Below, in pieces: positions 1-11,380 of a stretch of 64,000 bases of DNA. Under the pieces are notes generated by a model. The model was not told where the DNA came from and did not search any database. It saw nothing but the letters and a program-made list of their open reading frames with translations. The DNA lies in NCBI GenBank assembly GCA_022495005.1, contig JAGYXB010000135.1, forward strand, positions 310,001 through 374,000, given 5' to 3'. Made by a program: the position numbers and the translations under genes. Each line of letters opens with the position of its first letter. Position 1 is the stretch's first letter. The stretch comes from Rhyacophila brunnea. Its lineage: Eukaryota > Arthropoda > Insecta > Trichoptera > Rhyacophilidae.

Positions 1-974
1 CATATTTAGTTTTAAAATATCTATAATCTCTTTAACATTTATTATTTGTTATATATAAGAATATATATATAGTAAAATATTTTATTTATCCATATAAACT
101 AAGAAAAAAAAAGAAAATGACATGAATTTTATAAACTAACTAATCAAACTCTTCTATTATTTAAATACTTTGAAATGACCAAGCGAAAGAGCAACACTTA
201 TAAAATGATATAACTATATGGAAATTCTCAATATTTTACTTATAAATTTGACCAAAGATTTGTTTTAAATATAAATAAAATACATAAATCACGTTTTAGT
301 ATTATCAGGTAATATGCTTAGGATATATTTTTTAAAGTAATTAAAAATCCACGTAAACTTTCTAACGTGTATTTTATAAAACTAACGAGAGTGACTTTAA
401 ATGTAATGTTTACACAATTTTTCGTTAATTTAATGAAGAGCTGTCATCATAACATGTTCACAGAATAGACTCAAACATTTATTAAATTTGGCTAGTTAGT
501 TAGTGCCGTAGTTAAAATTCAGGTTCTTAATTGAACAACTTAACGAAAGCGTTAATGGGGAAGTTGACACTAAACAAATACAAACCCATTATAAAATTAT
601 TTTACCCCAGTATTAACATACAAAGGCATGGCTAGCTCCCATGTAATAGCATGCTTAATGTGTGTGAGAGCTTTCAGGTTACAGCTTGGCTACGGAAAAT
701 CAAAGTTAAATTTTAATTGGTTTTTAACGATACCAAACATTTTTTATCGTAAACAATTTTAGATTTAGAATATTTTAATATATTAAAATAATTGTGAGAT
801 CAGTAAATGGTAGTTTTCAGAATATAGTGGTACCAGCATAAATCTGTATGCGAGGCTGTCAGCAAATTAAGAACATCCATGTAAAAAATGCATCGAAACT
901 GTATTAACTGAACTAGTTCGCATTTGGTATTATCTATTCTCAAGTTGTATATTTATGTCTCCGAGATATGATTC
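1..974. other. AT-rich intronic sequence, nothing recognised
   Basis: Very AT-rich sequence with short A/T runs and stop codons in all frames. I see no repeat copy, inverted repeat or exon-like stretch. Confidence 0.5.
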
Positions 975-1250
975 TTGAGAGCAAGAGAACGATATGCACA
1001 CATTTTAAACGCGGTATTGGAGGAAGACTTTGCAAAAATCTCACCAGACATTGCTTGCAGAATAGATAATATTCTGGTCTGGGAGGACGAGCTTCCTGCA
1101 GATGAACGACCAAATCAAGAATGCAATAAGTATTTCATTGACACTGGCCTCGCGTGTTGCTGAAATCGAAGAGGGACGGAGAAGACTACTGCCTGGCGGC
1201 CTAATTACCTGGATGATCACGATCATAAGTCATGAAGTTTGCACGAAGAA
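975..1250 (+). other. Short coding-like stretch of unknown origin
   Basis: A 62-codon open frame (975-1163) with less AT-rich, codon-like composition, rich in Glu, Asp and Arg. A second frame stays open just after it to about 1235, as if one base had shifted. The end near 1205-1235 has repeated 'gatcac/gatcat' words that loosely recall degenerate RTE 3' tails. I do not recognise the peptide. It may be a worn transposon fragment; chance is also possible. Confidence 0.25.
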
Positions 1251-3589
1251 GTGTTATCTAGATAAAAGGTTTTATTAACGTAACATTAAGGAAGTAGAAA
1301 ATGGAGAACTCTGAGCGGACGGAAGAAGATCGTAATTGAAAAGTAAACGTATAATATTAATGATTATAGTTTTAATTTTCAACGTAATTACTATCCCAAT
1401 TCAAAATATTTCAATTTATATAAAATAAACTCAAAATAGACTACTTTTTTCAAATCATTTACTAAAGATTTGGTACACTTTCTAGCAAGGTGAAGTATCA
1501 TCTGAAAATGTTTATAGGAAAGTATATCGGATTATATTTTGCATTATTACAATGATTTTCCACCAAAAATGTTTATAGTTAATACAATTCAATCAATTCG
1601 AAAAACTTTCGTATCGACATGATTAATTATTGTTTTAATCACTGAAAAGCTTTTTATATTATGATTTTGTATATTCAAAAAGTATATTATATTTTACATA
1701 AATTTCCAAGATAATATAATATGTTTACCAACGATAAGATGCTTTATATAAATTGATGTAAAATGAAGGACCTATATGGAAATTTCTACAAACGTTGATT
1801 TGATGTAATTTTATTGGGATTTGAAATAAGTATGGATTAAGTAGATATAAAAAAATATTATGTTATACAGTTTGACGGACGTATAGTATAAAATTTGAAA
1901 AATACATCTGTTTACGGTGCCGCGAGCTATTAAAGCCAGTTTGTAATATAAGTTAAACGAGATTTCTTTTTAAATCTGTTTTACTCGAAACATTGACTAG
2001 AGCTGTTTAAAAACTTTTTAATGAAAAAAGAAATAACATTCTAATGGATATGTATAAATGATATTATTACCCAACAAAACCTTTTAAAATGTGCGTAAAA
2101 TTTATCTAATTATTCACACGAGTTGATTTATATATTTATTTAAGACACTGGGAATGACTAATGATACACCTTTATAACCCAGAGGTGGAATTAGCATTTG
2201 TTTGTTTTTAGCGTTCATTCCTTTGTTCCTTGTTAGAAAAGCAATAATATTATTACGATTTGCTTTTCACTTTTGTAATATTTTATTTGAAAACTCTTAT
2301 GCTTTATTATTAAATTTGTTATCGCTCTCTGTTTTACTTTCCGGTCAAACTTATTCCAACCAGCGTTCTTCTGCACGAATTTAACTGCTCTATTTGCTAC
2401 CCCTAAATAAATCAAACGTTCCAAGGGAAGAAATCATGCAAATTTCTGAGATACAATACGAAAGTACAATCAAAAAGCCCAGGCGGGATTATTAAAATTT
2501 CATTTCCAAGGCTATAAATTAATGTAATTCAAATACAATTACAATACACAAATAAATAATATCAATGATAAATAAGCATTAACATTGTTTTGTTCATTGG
2601 AATCAAATCGGATATCCGTGCGTTATTTATACAAGAACAATTCATTATTATAAACGTCAAAGCATGTCAATTATAAAAATAGAAAAAAAACTTGTTTGTA
2701 TCTTTCTTACCGCTGAATTAACAACATACAAGTATACATAAAAAACTTTGCAAGCAAGATTAATGGATTATTCAAATGTATTCTCAAGATAGAATAATTC
2801 ATTGACTTCAGTTACTAATGCATGCAACTTGGACTATTGAAAATATTCATAGTTGAAAAAAAGTTTTGATTTATATTTGTCTTGTCTGGATTATAATTCG
2901 ATATAAATGGAAATTGAAAATATTAGGATGGCAAATAATTTATACCAAATAAATAACGCATCGGTCCAAAGATTATAAGACATAAATAATTGCCTTATAT
3001 AGAGGTGACGCGGAGAATAGCAAAAGCACACTTGGTATGAAAAAATGCTGAGATTACTACGAAGTAATAATAATGCATTCAATAAATGATAAACAGAAGA
3101 TATTGTTATTGAAAGAGAATAAAAATACCTTGAGATATAAGATATAGATAGAAACATTTTGAAGTTGCATAATGTAAACATTTTCAATAATTATATATTT
3201 TCTTTAAAATGTTATTATGTAACTAGCGTATTTTTGGAATAATATCATTAATATAGGCGTACTATTTTGGCCTTATTAGCTACTTACTTTGTATTCAATT
3301 TTATTTGTTAATTATCTTCCATTATCCAGGCCAAATAAATACATTCAATAGTTTTCGTAAAAAAAAAAGTAAACTATGGATTATATATGAATTACCTAAT
3401 GTGCTGACATGAGTTGCAAAATATTCCTATCGGTAATATACCGACGCATTCAGAATAACCGCTATCCATATATTCGATTCGCAAAAACTTTCAGAACTTA
3501 ATAAAACTCCAATAATTATTCAGACGATCTCAATAGAGATTCGCAAAGTATATCTCGTGAATTTTGCAAGAAATGTATTCTTCTAAAAC
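1251..3589. other. AT-rich intronic sequence, nothing recognised
   Basis: About 2.3 kb of AT-rich sequence. Several 60-100 codon frames (for example 2202-2384 and 2891-3187 minus) are low-complexity translations with no recognisable motif. Confidence 0.45.
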
Positions 3590-3920
3590 TTGAGCAGGTA
3601 AGTTTGCCGGATTCCCTAACCATTTCCCCGAAAGTTATTGATAAACTAAAAAAGAAGCCGGTTTTTGAAAGTTTCCAAGATATATTGCCGGCAGTTTTGC
3701 GCGGAGATGTTCTCGCGGCGAAACCCGCTGCAGGGGAAGAAGGAAATCACTCGGCAATTGTTATTCTATGCAAATCAACAGTGATGCGACCGCCGTGAGT
3801 TTTGGCTCCCCAAAAATTACGCAGATTTATCTGCCGGGGTAGAACCGACGCGGTCCCCATACGAGCGCACATGCAAAACGATGCGTATTTACGACGAGTT
3901 CACCAGACTTGAAACCAAGT
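3590..3920. other. GC-richer island, possible regulatory element
   Basis: Clearly GC-richer than its surroundings, with many CpGs ('ttttgcgcgg', 'ctcgcggcg', 'gaccgacgcggtcc'). It contains an octamer-like ATGCAAAT at 3769-3776. A perfect donor-like CAGGTAAGT lies at its left edge (3595-3603, plus) but has no credible acceptor before it. The 64-codon frame inside shows no recognisable domain. Candidate enhancer or conserved noncoding element. Confidence 0.3.
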
Positions 3921-4085
3921 GGATCTAATAAATTCAATTATATTTAAAGTTGGCAATAACGGTCCACAAGATAAGTCAAATATTTTTTAAGTATTCGTGA
4001 AAAGAAATTTGTAATCATGTTGTCGTGTAGTTTTTATCAATATATATTATGAACATGTACATTTTTGGCTTGGAAAGCTTTAGGA

Positions 4086-4195
4086 AACTTAAAAAAAAAT
4101 CATAGATTTTTTTTGAACTGAGTGAGATTCAAACAGATCTTTCACTCTGCGGATGACTGTTACAGTTACTGAGCTATTCTCACAGGTATCTTATT
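4086..4195 (-). repeat. tRNA-derived SINE-like fragment
   Basis: The minus strand reads like a tRNA: an A-box-like TAGCTCAGTAACTG near 4170-4185 and a B-box-like GTTTGAATCTCAC near 4126-4138, about 35 nt apart. An A-rich tail follows (minus direction, around 4090-4120). The same 15-nt word 'gagtgagattcaaac' recurs at 63969-63983, so this is a repeat family. The arms do not fold into a full tRNA, so it is not called a tRNA gene. Confidence 0.45.
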
Positions 4196-5999
4196 TGCAG
4201 ATTTTATTCAATACATAATAATATGATCTAAAAGTGTGATAACATGATAACATTTTATTTATTTTACTAACTGAAGTACTTGGCTTTGCACCAGGTCAAT
4301 TCATTGATTGATATACATTTATCTTAATTAACAAAACAATAATAATTACATTTATCAATATCAAAATAACTATAATATGTAGACATTCAAGATGACAAAA
4401 TGAAAATAATTTTGATAGTAGTAAAAGTCGAACAAAAGAATATGAAAATAAAATCGAATCCAAATCTGAATCTGTGGTTAAAAATTAAAATTGGAAGGAA
4501 AAGAAACAAACATACTTTGTATTTTATATATATTATGACTTAATTACTTACTAACTATCTTATATAAGTAATAAAATTATGTTAATGACTATATTATCGA
4601 TTTTAACATGAATATTAAAATGTTTACTGTTTATTTACGAAGATACAATAATTTTTAAGTACCTACTTGACTTAATTAAAAATAATGTTAGCAATAAATT
4701 TAAAAGACGAACTAGCAGAAGGTAATTTATATATTTTTTGGGTTAATAATAATAGATACATCAGAGATACGAGTATGGACATGTAGTCAAATTAGTATTT
4801 TTTTAAGTGGATTTTAATATTATTAAAACATAAAATAGTCATGATAATTATCATGTAAAATGCTTTTATATTATTGATCATTTGTCAGGTCTATATTAAA
4901 TTATGCATTTGCTTCCTGGCTGACTATCATATTACGAGTATGAGGTACCTAACCCATTTAATATGATTATTATCGGAATTTATTTTGGCATATCTTTATT
5001 TTCGAGAAATTCTTCCATGATTCTTTAGTCATCGACAAAGAGTAGGGCAAAAAAATCACACAGTAGGTTAGGTCGGAGAATCAGTTTGTTTGCCCAGCAG
5101 TTCGTTGCAAATATGATTTATTCAAGTAAAAGAAAAGAGTTTAATAGTACACGATTTCAAACATTGTGTAGGTAACTTGTAAATTTTAAATTAGAACGAG
5201 AAGTTTACATCTTACGTAATAATAATTGAGTTTTATGTTATTGATTCGCTGAAAAATTAATTTACTCCTCCAACCCAAATTGGTGAACTTTCCGTTTTTG
5301 GCGGGGAAGGTGCGAACTTAGCCTGCGAAAAGTTTCGCGCACAAAAAATAATGTTCCAGAGTAAGTAAGAGTACCTATACAGCAGGTGAAATTTTTGTCG
5401 AAAACTTTCCGAGCGTGCAATTTATCGGGTAAAATAACAAGAAAAACAAAAGACGAACGCTTCAATAATTTCGCAAACTGAAAAGAGATGAATATTTAAA
5501 ATATATTCCGCGCGTATGAAAACAAAGACCGGGCGCAGGCGCTGTCAGTATTAAATTTGGGATATAAGAGAGCTTTCAACACCTTCATATCTCGTCATCA
5601 TAAACAAGAATGAATATTTTATAAAATACCGCATGGCTACGGATATTTTTTTTTTGGAAACAGGTGAATGAACAGTTATTAAACATTTAAATGCAAATAC
5701 TTAAAATTTACAGTAAAATAAATATACAAAATTACACATAATCTTTATTGTATATAATAAATATACACATACTATAATAACGATCGTGTAATTCGTAAAA
5801 GGTACTTGTATGTCCATTTAGACTTTATACATTGTATTGTGAGGTTTTATCTGGAGTATTATTATTTATGAATCGTAAGATCAATATTTAAACAATATAG
5901 CAATTATTTGGAATGCGTAAAAGACTATTGTTATAAGTATATAATTAGGAATCATACACTAAATAATTATATGCAATATTGATATTTAAGCGTATTATA
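4196..5999. other. AT-rich sequence with a small GC-richer island
   Basis: 4196-5260 is AT-rich with nothing recognised. 5270-5560 is GC-richer with CpG-containing words ('tttggcggggaagg', 'ccgcgcgtatg', 'gggcgcaggcgctg') and may be a regulatory island. 5561-5999 is AT-rich again. Confidence 0.3.
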
Positions 6000-6540
6000 A
6001 GACTACGTCTATCTCGGACAGCAGGTATCCATAGACGGAAGCATGCACGATGAAATTGCTCGAAGAACAAAGCTGGGATGGAGTGCTTTTGGACGTCTGA
6101 ATAGTATCTTCAAGAGTGACCCACCATTGTGTCTTAAGCGTAGAGTGTTCGACCAATGTGTTCTACCCATGCTCACGTATGGCTGCGAGACGTAGATCCT
6201 CAACACGAGAAATGTCCAAAAACTAAGAGTCGCACAGTGAGGCATGGAGAGGTGTATGATGGCCATCACGCGAAAAGACCGTAAGAGAAACGAATGGGTT
6301 AGGAAGCAGACAGGAGTACGCGATGTAATAGACGTTGCCAAACAGCTGAAATGGAGATGGGCGGGTCACATTGCTCGCCAAAAGGACGGCCGCTGGATAA
6401 ATGCCGTCATCTAGTGGTACCCAAGGGCCACGAAACGGCCACAGAGTCGTCCTAAAAGCCGCTGGATTGACGATTGGAAGCAGTTTGGGTAGGCTTTCAT
6501 TCAGCAGTGGATTGAGCCCGGCTGATGATGATGATGATAA
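6000..6540 (+). mobile_element. RTE-clade LINE, truncated 3' fragment (pseudogene)
   Basis: The C-terminal end of a reverse transcriptase polyprotein reads in one frame without frameshift from about 5999. It starts near a 'DYVYLG' motif, then 'RRTKLGW.AFGRL', 'VLPMLTYGCET' and 'WRWAGHIAR..DGRW', which is the RTE/BovB-type C-terminal layout. In-frame stops lie at 6193, 6238, 6412 and 6490. The first is a TAG where family members have Trp after 'CET'. The natural stop TGA is at 6523-6525. The copy ends in a (TGA)n tail at 6523-6537, as is usual for RTE elements. The segment between 'DWKQFG' and 'QQW' is shorter than I expect, so there may be an internal deletion. The endonuclease and RT catalytic domains are missing (5' truncated). 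Dead on arrival and since mutated. Confidence 0.85.
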
Positions 6541-7859
6541 GATATAATATGATATACGACCCATAGTCGAGTTATTGTTAATTAAAATTATTTCAAACAA
6601 TGTTTATTTACAATATTCACAAGTCACAAGTTCAAATGGATGACGAGATGAAATTCAAATAGATACACTTTGAATATTTCTCGTAAAAATGTTTAGATAA
6701 GCTTCGCTAAGTAGATACTACTTTGAATTAGAAATGGTAATTTATATTATAAAAATACATTCATTAATAATTGATTTAATATCACCTGCTATATACGTAT
6801 TCCATTAAAACCCTTCAAATAAATTTATTAAGGAACGGCATTAGTGTACAATGCCTCTTCATAATTTAGCAAATACTCCAAATCTTTATACAAATGACCC
6901 AGGGGCACGTGGGTTAGGAAGAAATCCAAATGGTATGCAGATTTTTGTTGACGCAAGCATTAGCGTGAACCAGGGGTACGTGTTTGTTTAGCGAGGCCCG
7001 TACGCAAAGGGTCATCCTCTGAGTCTGCTCTCTGTTATTATATCTAGCCGTCTACTGACGTTCACATACCACACTTGACGTTTCAAATATGGCCGCGTTT
7101 TCAACAGTATCCGCAAAAGAAACAAAAAAAAATGATTCGTTATTACGAATGGTGCAGTATTTTTAATGCAAGACAAACGAAAATAGAATAATAATGAATA
7201 CTTATTGTAATATCTGAAATAATATACTAATATTTATACTTAGAATAATTATTATATAATAACAAGTGTATCGTTTTTATAAATCAATTTTTCACACTTC
7301 ACAGATAACAAGAATTTAATTTATATTATATTGGTTTTGCACACATTGTATTTTTGAAATATTATAAGTATAGGGAAAAAACAAAAAGTGAAAAATATCA
7401 CAATATTTTTTGTTCAGTTAGGATTTTATTTAAATATTGTAAAGTTAAGTTAAGTATATCGTAGATAAGGTGTATCTTTCTGGCATAATTGCTTATGAAC
7501 CAACCGAAACCTATTTTTATTAAGCTTATAGTTGCTACTTTTCTAAGCATAATTTTATTCTTCATAATTTATAATTCAGATATTTTTTTCTAGTATATGG
7601 CCAACAGTCACGGGTGTTTTCAGATTTGGTTGAAAATGTTTTAATGCTAAAAAATATTTTAGAAAGTAATGGTCGTTTTAGAGATATGAATGTGACCCCC
7701 TATTGAATCATTTAATATGGAAATTAAACAAACATTCCATAGTGGACCATTTAACTGATAATAAATCCCATTACTTTTTACAAATGGGTACACTAAAGTT
7801 GTAAAAATTTGACATACATATTGATCTTTGAAAAGAAACGATATTTAAAACTAATATTA
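6541..7859. other. Intronic sequence with one GC-richer island
   Basis: 6840-7110 is GC-richer and of higher complexity, with CRE-like TGACGT words at 7058 and 7077. The rest is AT-rich. No exon or repeat copy was recognised. Confidence 0.3.
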
Positions 7860-8186
7860 AAAGAACATATTACATAATTTGAAAATACCTCAGATATATC
7901 CTTACTAGAAAAAATTACACTGTGAAAAAAATATGATAGCCGACGGGATTTCAACCCGTATATCCACTGGTATCGCGCCAATATGCTTTATACAAGTAAA
8001 ATACGGGCTTCCTACTTAATTATGATAATTTAAACTAGTAAGTCTTGCATGAAATGCTTATCAAATTGCGTAATAATTGACTCTATGCATGGGTCCAAAT
8101 CGCGTAGGACGTCGTATTTTTTCAAAATGTGAATTTTCTAGTAGGTATATATCTGAGGTATTTTCAAGTTATGTAATATGTTCTTT
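7860..8186. repeat. Inverted-repeat (MITE-like) element with internal tRNA-like segment, copy 1
   Basis: The ends are long imperfect inverted repeats. The left arm (7863-7945) reads 'cataatttgaaaatacctc...' and the right arm (8105-8183) is its reverse complement ('gaggtattttcaagttatg'), about 75 bp with a few mismatches. Just inside the left arm is a B-box-like word on the minus strand (GGGTTGAAATCCC, from 7949-7961). The right arm carries a diverged mirror image (GGGTCCAAATCGC, plus, about 8095). Two partial copies occur at 55429-55705 and 58715-59000. DNA transposons do not normally carry tRNA promoters, so this is either a SINE captured in a foldback element or a head-to-head SINE pair. 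Confidence 0.65.
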
Positions 8187-9579
8187 ATTATAAGTTATAT
8201 ATTATGTGCAATATATAGAATGTTACATTCTCAAATCTTGTAAATTATTCGTCGAAAAAAGAAATGGTTTATTAATATTACAAGTATTGAAATCAGAAAG
8301 TATATGAATATCTAATTGTAATTAAATTTAAAACACATGCATATCAAAGCAGTGCATATAATAGAGATAGTAATTGTAAATATGTATTATTAAAATATAA
8401 CTTAGTACAAAATGATGCATGTTGGACATATCGTAGAAATACCATTAAATAAGTTGATTGAAAAACTAGGGACCGAGAACAGTGGAAGGAGCTAAGGGAG
8501 GTATTCGTTCGGTAGTGAATCGTGTCCGGCTTATGATCATTTAATTTTACGTAAAATAGTTGGCTCATAAAGTCATTGTATAACTTTACTGTATCTGATT
8601 GATAAAATAATAAGAAAATAGTATTTTATTTACGGGCCACACTTTTCTCACTACGAAATTATACTTTCACCTGGCCCATTATGAACGGTGAACTTTTTGA
8701 TGCTGGATGGGCGGGAGATTTAAAATTCAACCTGTAAGCTAATTAGCTTTTGTTATTTTATGAAAATGAAGTGGTAGTAAAATATATAAACGCTGCTCCG
8801 GTAATAATATTTGAAAGCGCAACTCTTCTCCTGTCTGCTTTCGGATACAAAAAAACTTTGCGAATAGCATTACCATAGTTTATCGTTGAGAATGATAAGA
8901 GAAAGCCGATATATTAAATAAGTAAATAAATTCCACCGCACCAGTGGTATAATGCAAAATAAAATAGTGAAGGGTCGCTGATTTTAAAATTTACTAATCA
9001 CCCCCAGACATGATTTACCAAAAACACATTAGTAAATATATCGATGTTTAGGTCCCGTTAATACAATACCTATATTTTCTCATAATCACTTTGAAATTGA
9101 ACTGACTAATCGCTTCTCTCGCATTTTACACCCAGCTAAATAATGTAATATATTTGTTTAAATTATTGACGGAGCGTGCTTAGGTTTCACTGTATAGTAT
9201 ACACATGTTTTCAACTATTAAACATATTATATACTTAACAGTGATTTATTGGTTTAGTATTCGTGTTTCCCAAAAGGGCGTTTTTAATTTTTTTATATCA
9301 TTTTTGACAACTACTAATTAAAATAAAATAAAATATTTATTTATTTATTTAAGAATGCAATGCTATTTAAGTGACTTTTAAAAATTGTTATTAATAAAAA
9401 AAATATCAAAAAGATATGCAATAAATAACTAGGTAAATTTTAACCTTATATTTTTTACACAACTTAGTAATTAATTAGTGCCTATATACAGGTATTTAAA
9501 GTTGGCGTTTATATGGTTTATCATACAGGTAAAAAATCTTGAATGCTTAGACAGTTTATTGCGACGTTTAGATTGAATG
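8187..9579. other. AT-rich intronic sequence, nothing recognised
   Basis: Mostly AT-rich, with slightly more complex patches at 8440-8560 and 8640-8720. No repeat family, exon or inverted repeat was identified. Confidence 0.4.
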
Positions 9580-10190
9580 TATGCGAAATTTTCAACATTT
9601 AGACCAGAAAATAGGCGGCAGTAGTACAATTTAAGTGAAAAACCTCTTGAAGGCTTAAACAAATCGCTTTTGATTGTGATGAAAGTAAATACATAGACAG
9701 AGGCAGAGAAGGCTGCGGGCGAATGAAGCACCTCGCAATCATTTGCAGGAGACTGAATTGAAAAGACACGTCCCCATTCGTAGGGAATAAGTTTTTTTCC
9801 CATTCACGTCCCGACGAATTTGAAACTTTCCCTTCTGTATAAAAGTGATAGTGTCAGAAGCAATGCGCACTTTTAATAACATCTACCTGGCGCAAGACGA
9901 AGTAAGCAACTAAGTGCCATGGCGGCGCTCGACTACGAGACCATTTAAAACTACTTAATAACTTAGTGTCGCTTTTCTCTAAGTTGAAATTGAACCTGAA
10001 GACAAAGAAACGCGCCCAGGGTGGGGGCAATAAAGCCCACTGAGTTCCATTTATAAAGTTACTTACGCTCTTTGATAGCCATCGTCTCCGTACCCTGCTC
10101 CGCCAGCGAATATGTGACAAACAGGCGAAATAAACGGATTAAGCGACAAGCTCTATTCACTGTCCCTTTTCGTATTAATCCGAATTTCAT
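9580..10190. other. GC-richer island, possible regulatory element or cryptic exon
   Basis: About 600 bp of higher-complexity, CpG-containing sequence in an AT-rich intron. Minus-strand frames of 110 and 88 codons cross it, but the translations look random. Within it, the minus strand has an ATG at 10082-10080 in good context (A at -3, G at +4). A perfect donor GTAAGT follows 16 nt later (10066-10061). Function unknown. Confidence 0.3.
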
Positions 10191-10499
10191 CACATGTGCG
10201 CGATTTGTAAATGCTTTTGGATAAATTCTTCATTTAGTAAAAGGATGCCTGACTCTCGGTAATACTATACCACTTTAAGTAGGTATATAGATACCTACTA
10301 TAAGTATTTAAATCTCTGAAACAGTGATGTATGTACAAAATACTTACTTTCTATATTATTTGATGTATATGACAATAAAAAGATAATGCTTAAGAAATTA
10401 TGTTTTACCAAAAGCGCGATATAACGTTGATGATTGAGGAATGTAAGATAAAATTATAAATATATAATCGAAAAATTATTAGGGATATAAAAGTATTTG

Positions 10500-10600
10500 C
10501 AAGCGTCCGCTCGACTGAAATCGTGCCGGTTAATCGTGGTTTCAGAGTTTGAATCTCGGGTTTGAAGGTGAAGCTAAGATCCATATCGGATTGTAGAGCC
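10500..10600 (+). repeat. tRNA-like (SINE-type) fragment
   Basis: The plus strand has a B-box-like GAGTTTGAATCTCGG at 10546-10560. It is preceded by about 45 nt of GC-richer sequence containing a weak A-box-like region. The T-arm-like part can pair (CGAG-like, with mismatches), but a complete tRNA fold is not apparent. A SINE head relic is the likely reading. Confidence 0.3.
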
Positions 10601-11089
10601 AATAAAAAAAATACAGAATAATATACGCGTGAAAATGTTTAATATAGTTTATGTAGGTATTTAGAAAACTCTCATTTTGGTCTAGATTAAAAGGGTTCTC
10701 TGAAAACACCAAGATGATAATTATTAATAATATATTCACCAACGTCTCATATTATATATAAATTTTACGATTAATAATTTTTTAATTTAGAGTTTGACGA
10801 AAACTAAAAATCGTAATGAAAAATATTACAAATTCAACATAAGTATTACGTTTGAGTTAATTATCACAGTAAATAAAAAAAAGTGGTTGGGTTATGTTAC
10901 ATTATAAGAAAGGATAAATAGTTTATTCATATATCAAGAGAAAAACTGTTGAAGTCGAAATAGTATCGATATTAATATTATTTTATTATAAAATTGAATT
11001 ATACCAAATAAATTCTCTATTAATAAATGAATAACTTTGTTATACGACATTCTGGAGTAACCGTTATTAAGCCAGCGACCTCTTAAAAT

Positions 11090-11380
11090 CCTTGTGGTAC
11101 GGCGGAAATATTTAAATAATAAACCGTCGGTGTTTTATGGTCTCCGCGTAATTTTGCGTCCAACGGTCGCATCGCCGTCGTCGTCAGAGACAAGTTATAA
11201 GCTGTCCCCCGCGTCCAACGCAGGTGCGCCTTATGGCACCATCAAAGATAACAGACCATTCGGCTTGCGCTGGGCGTCGTCGGCGCCGCCGCGGCAATCG
11301 ACGTCGCCCTGCAACGGTGATAACTGCTTGCGATCACAGACCGCGACCAATGTCGCTCAAGGGCAAACAATTTGGAAACC
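11090..11380. other. GC-rich island
   Basis: One of the most GC- and CpG-rich stretches of the window, with repeated CGTCG/GCCGCC words (11170-11190 and 11275-11310). Two overlapping plus frames (104 and 92 codons) are open across it but look compositional: Ser/Pro- or Arg-rich, with no domain. Candidate promoter, enhancer or unrecognised exon. Confidence 0.3.

Noticed and set aside
3604..3798. 64-codon plus frame after a perfect CAGGTAAGT
   Set aside because: The donor has no plausible acceptor or exon before it, and the frame lies downstream of the donor with no recognised domain.
6009..6600. Minus-strand frames of 110 and 125 codons
   Set aside because: They are antisense shadows of the RTE fragment on the plus strand.
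9471..9803. 110-codon minus frame
   Set aside because: The translation has no domain and the region is a GC-richer noncoding-like island.
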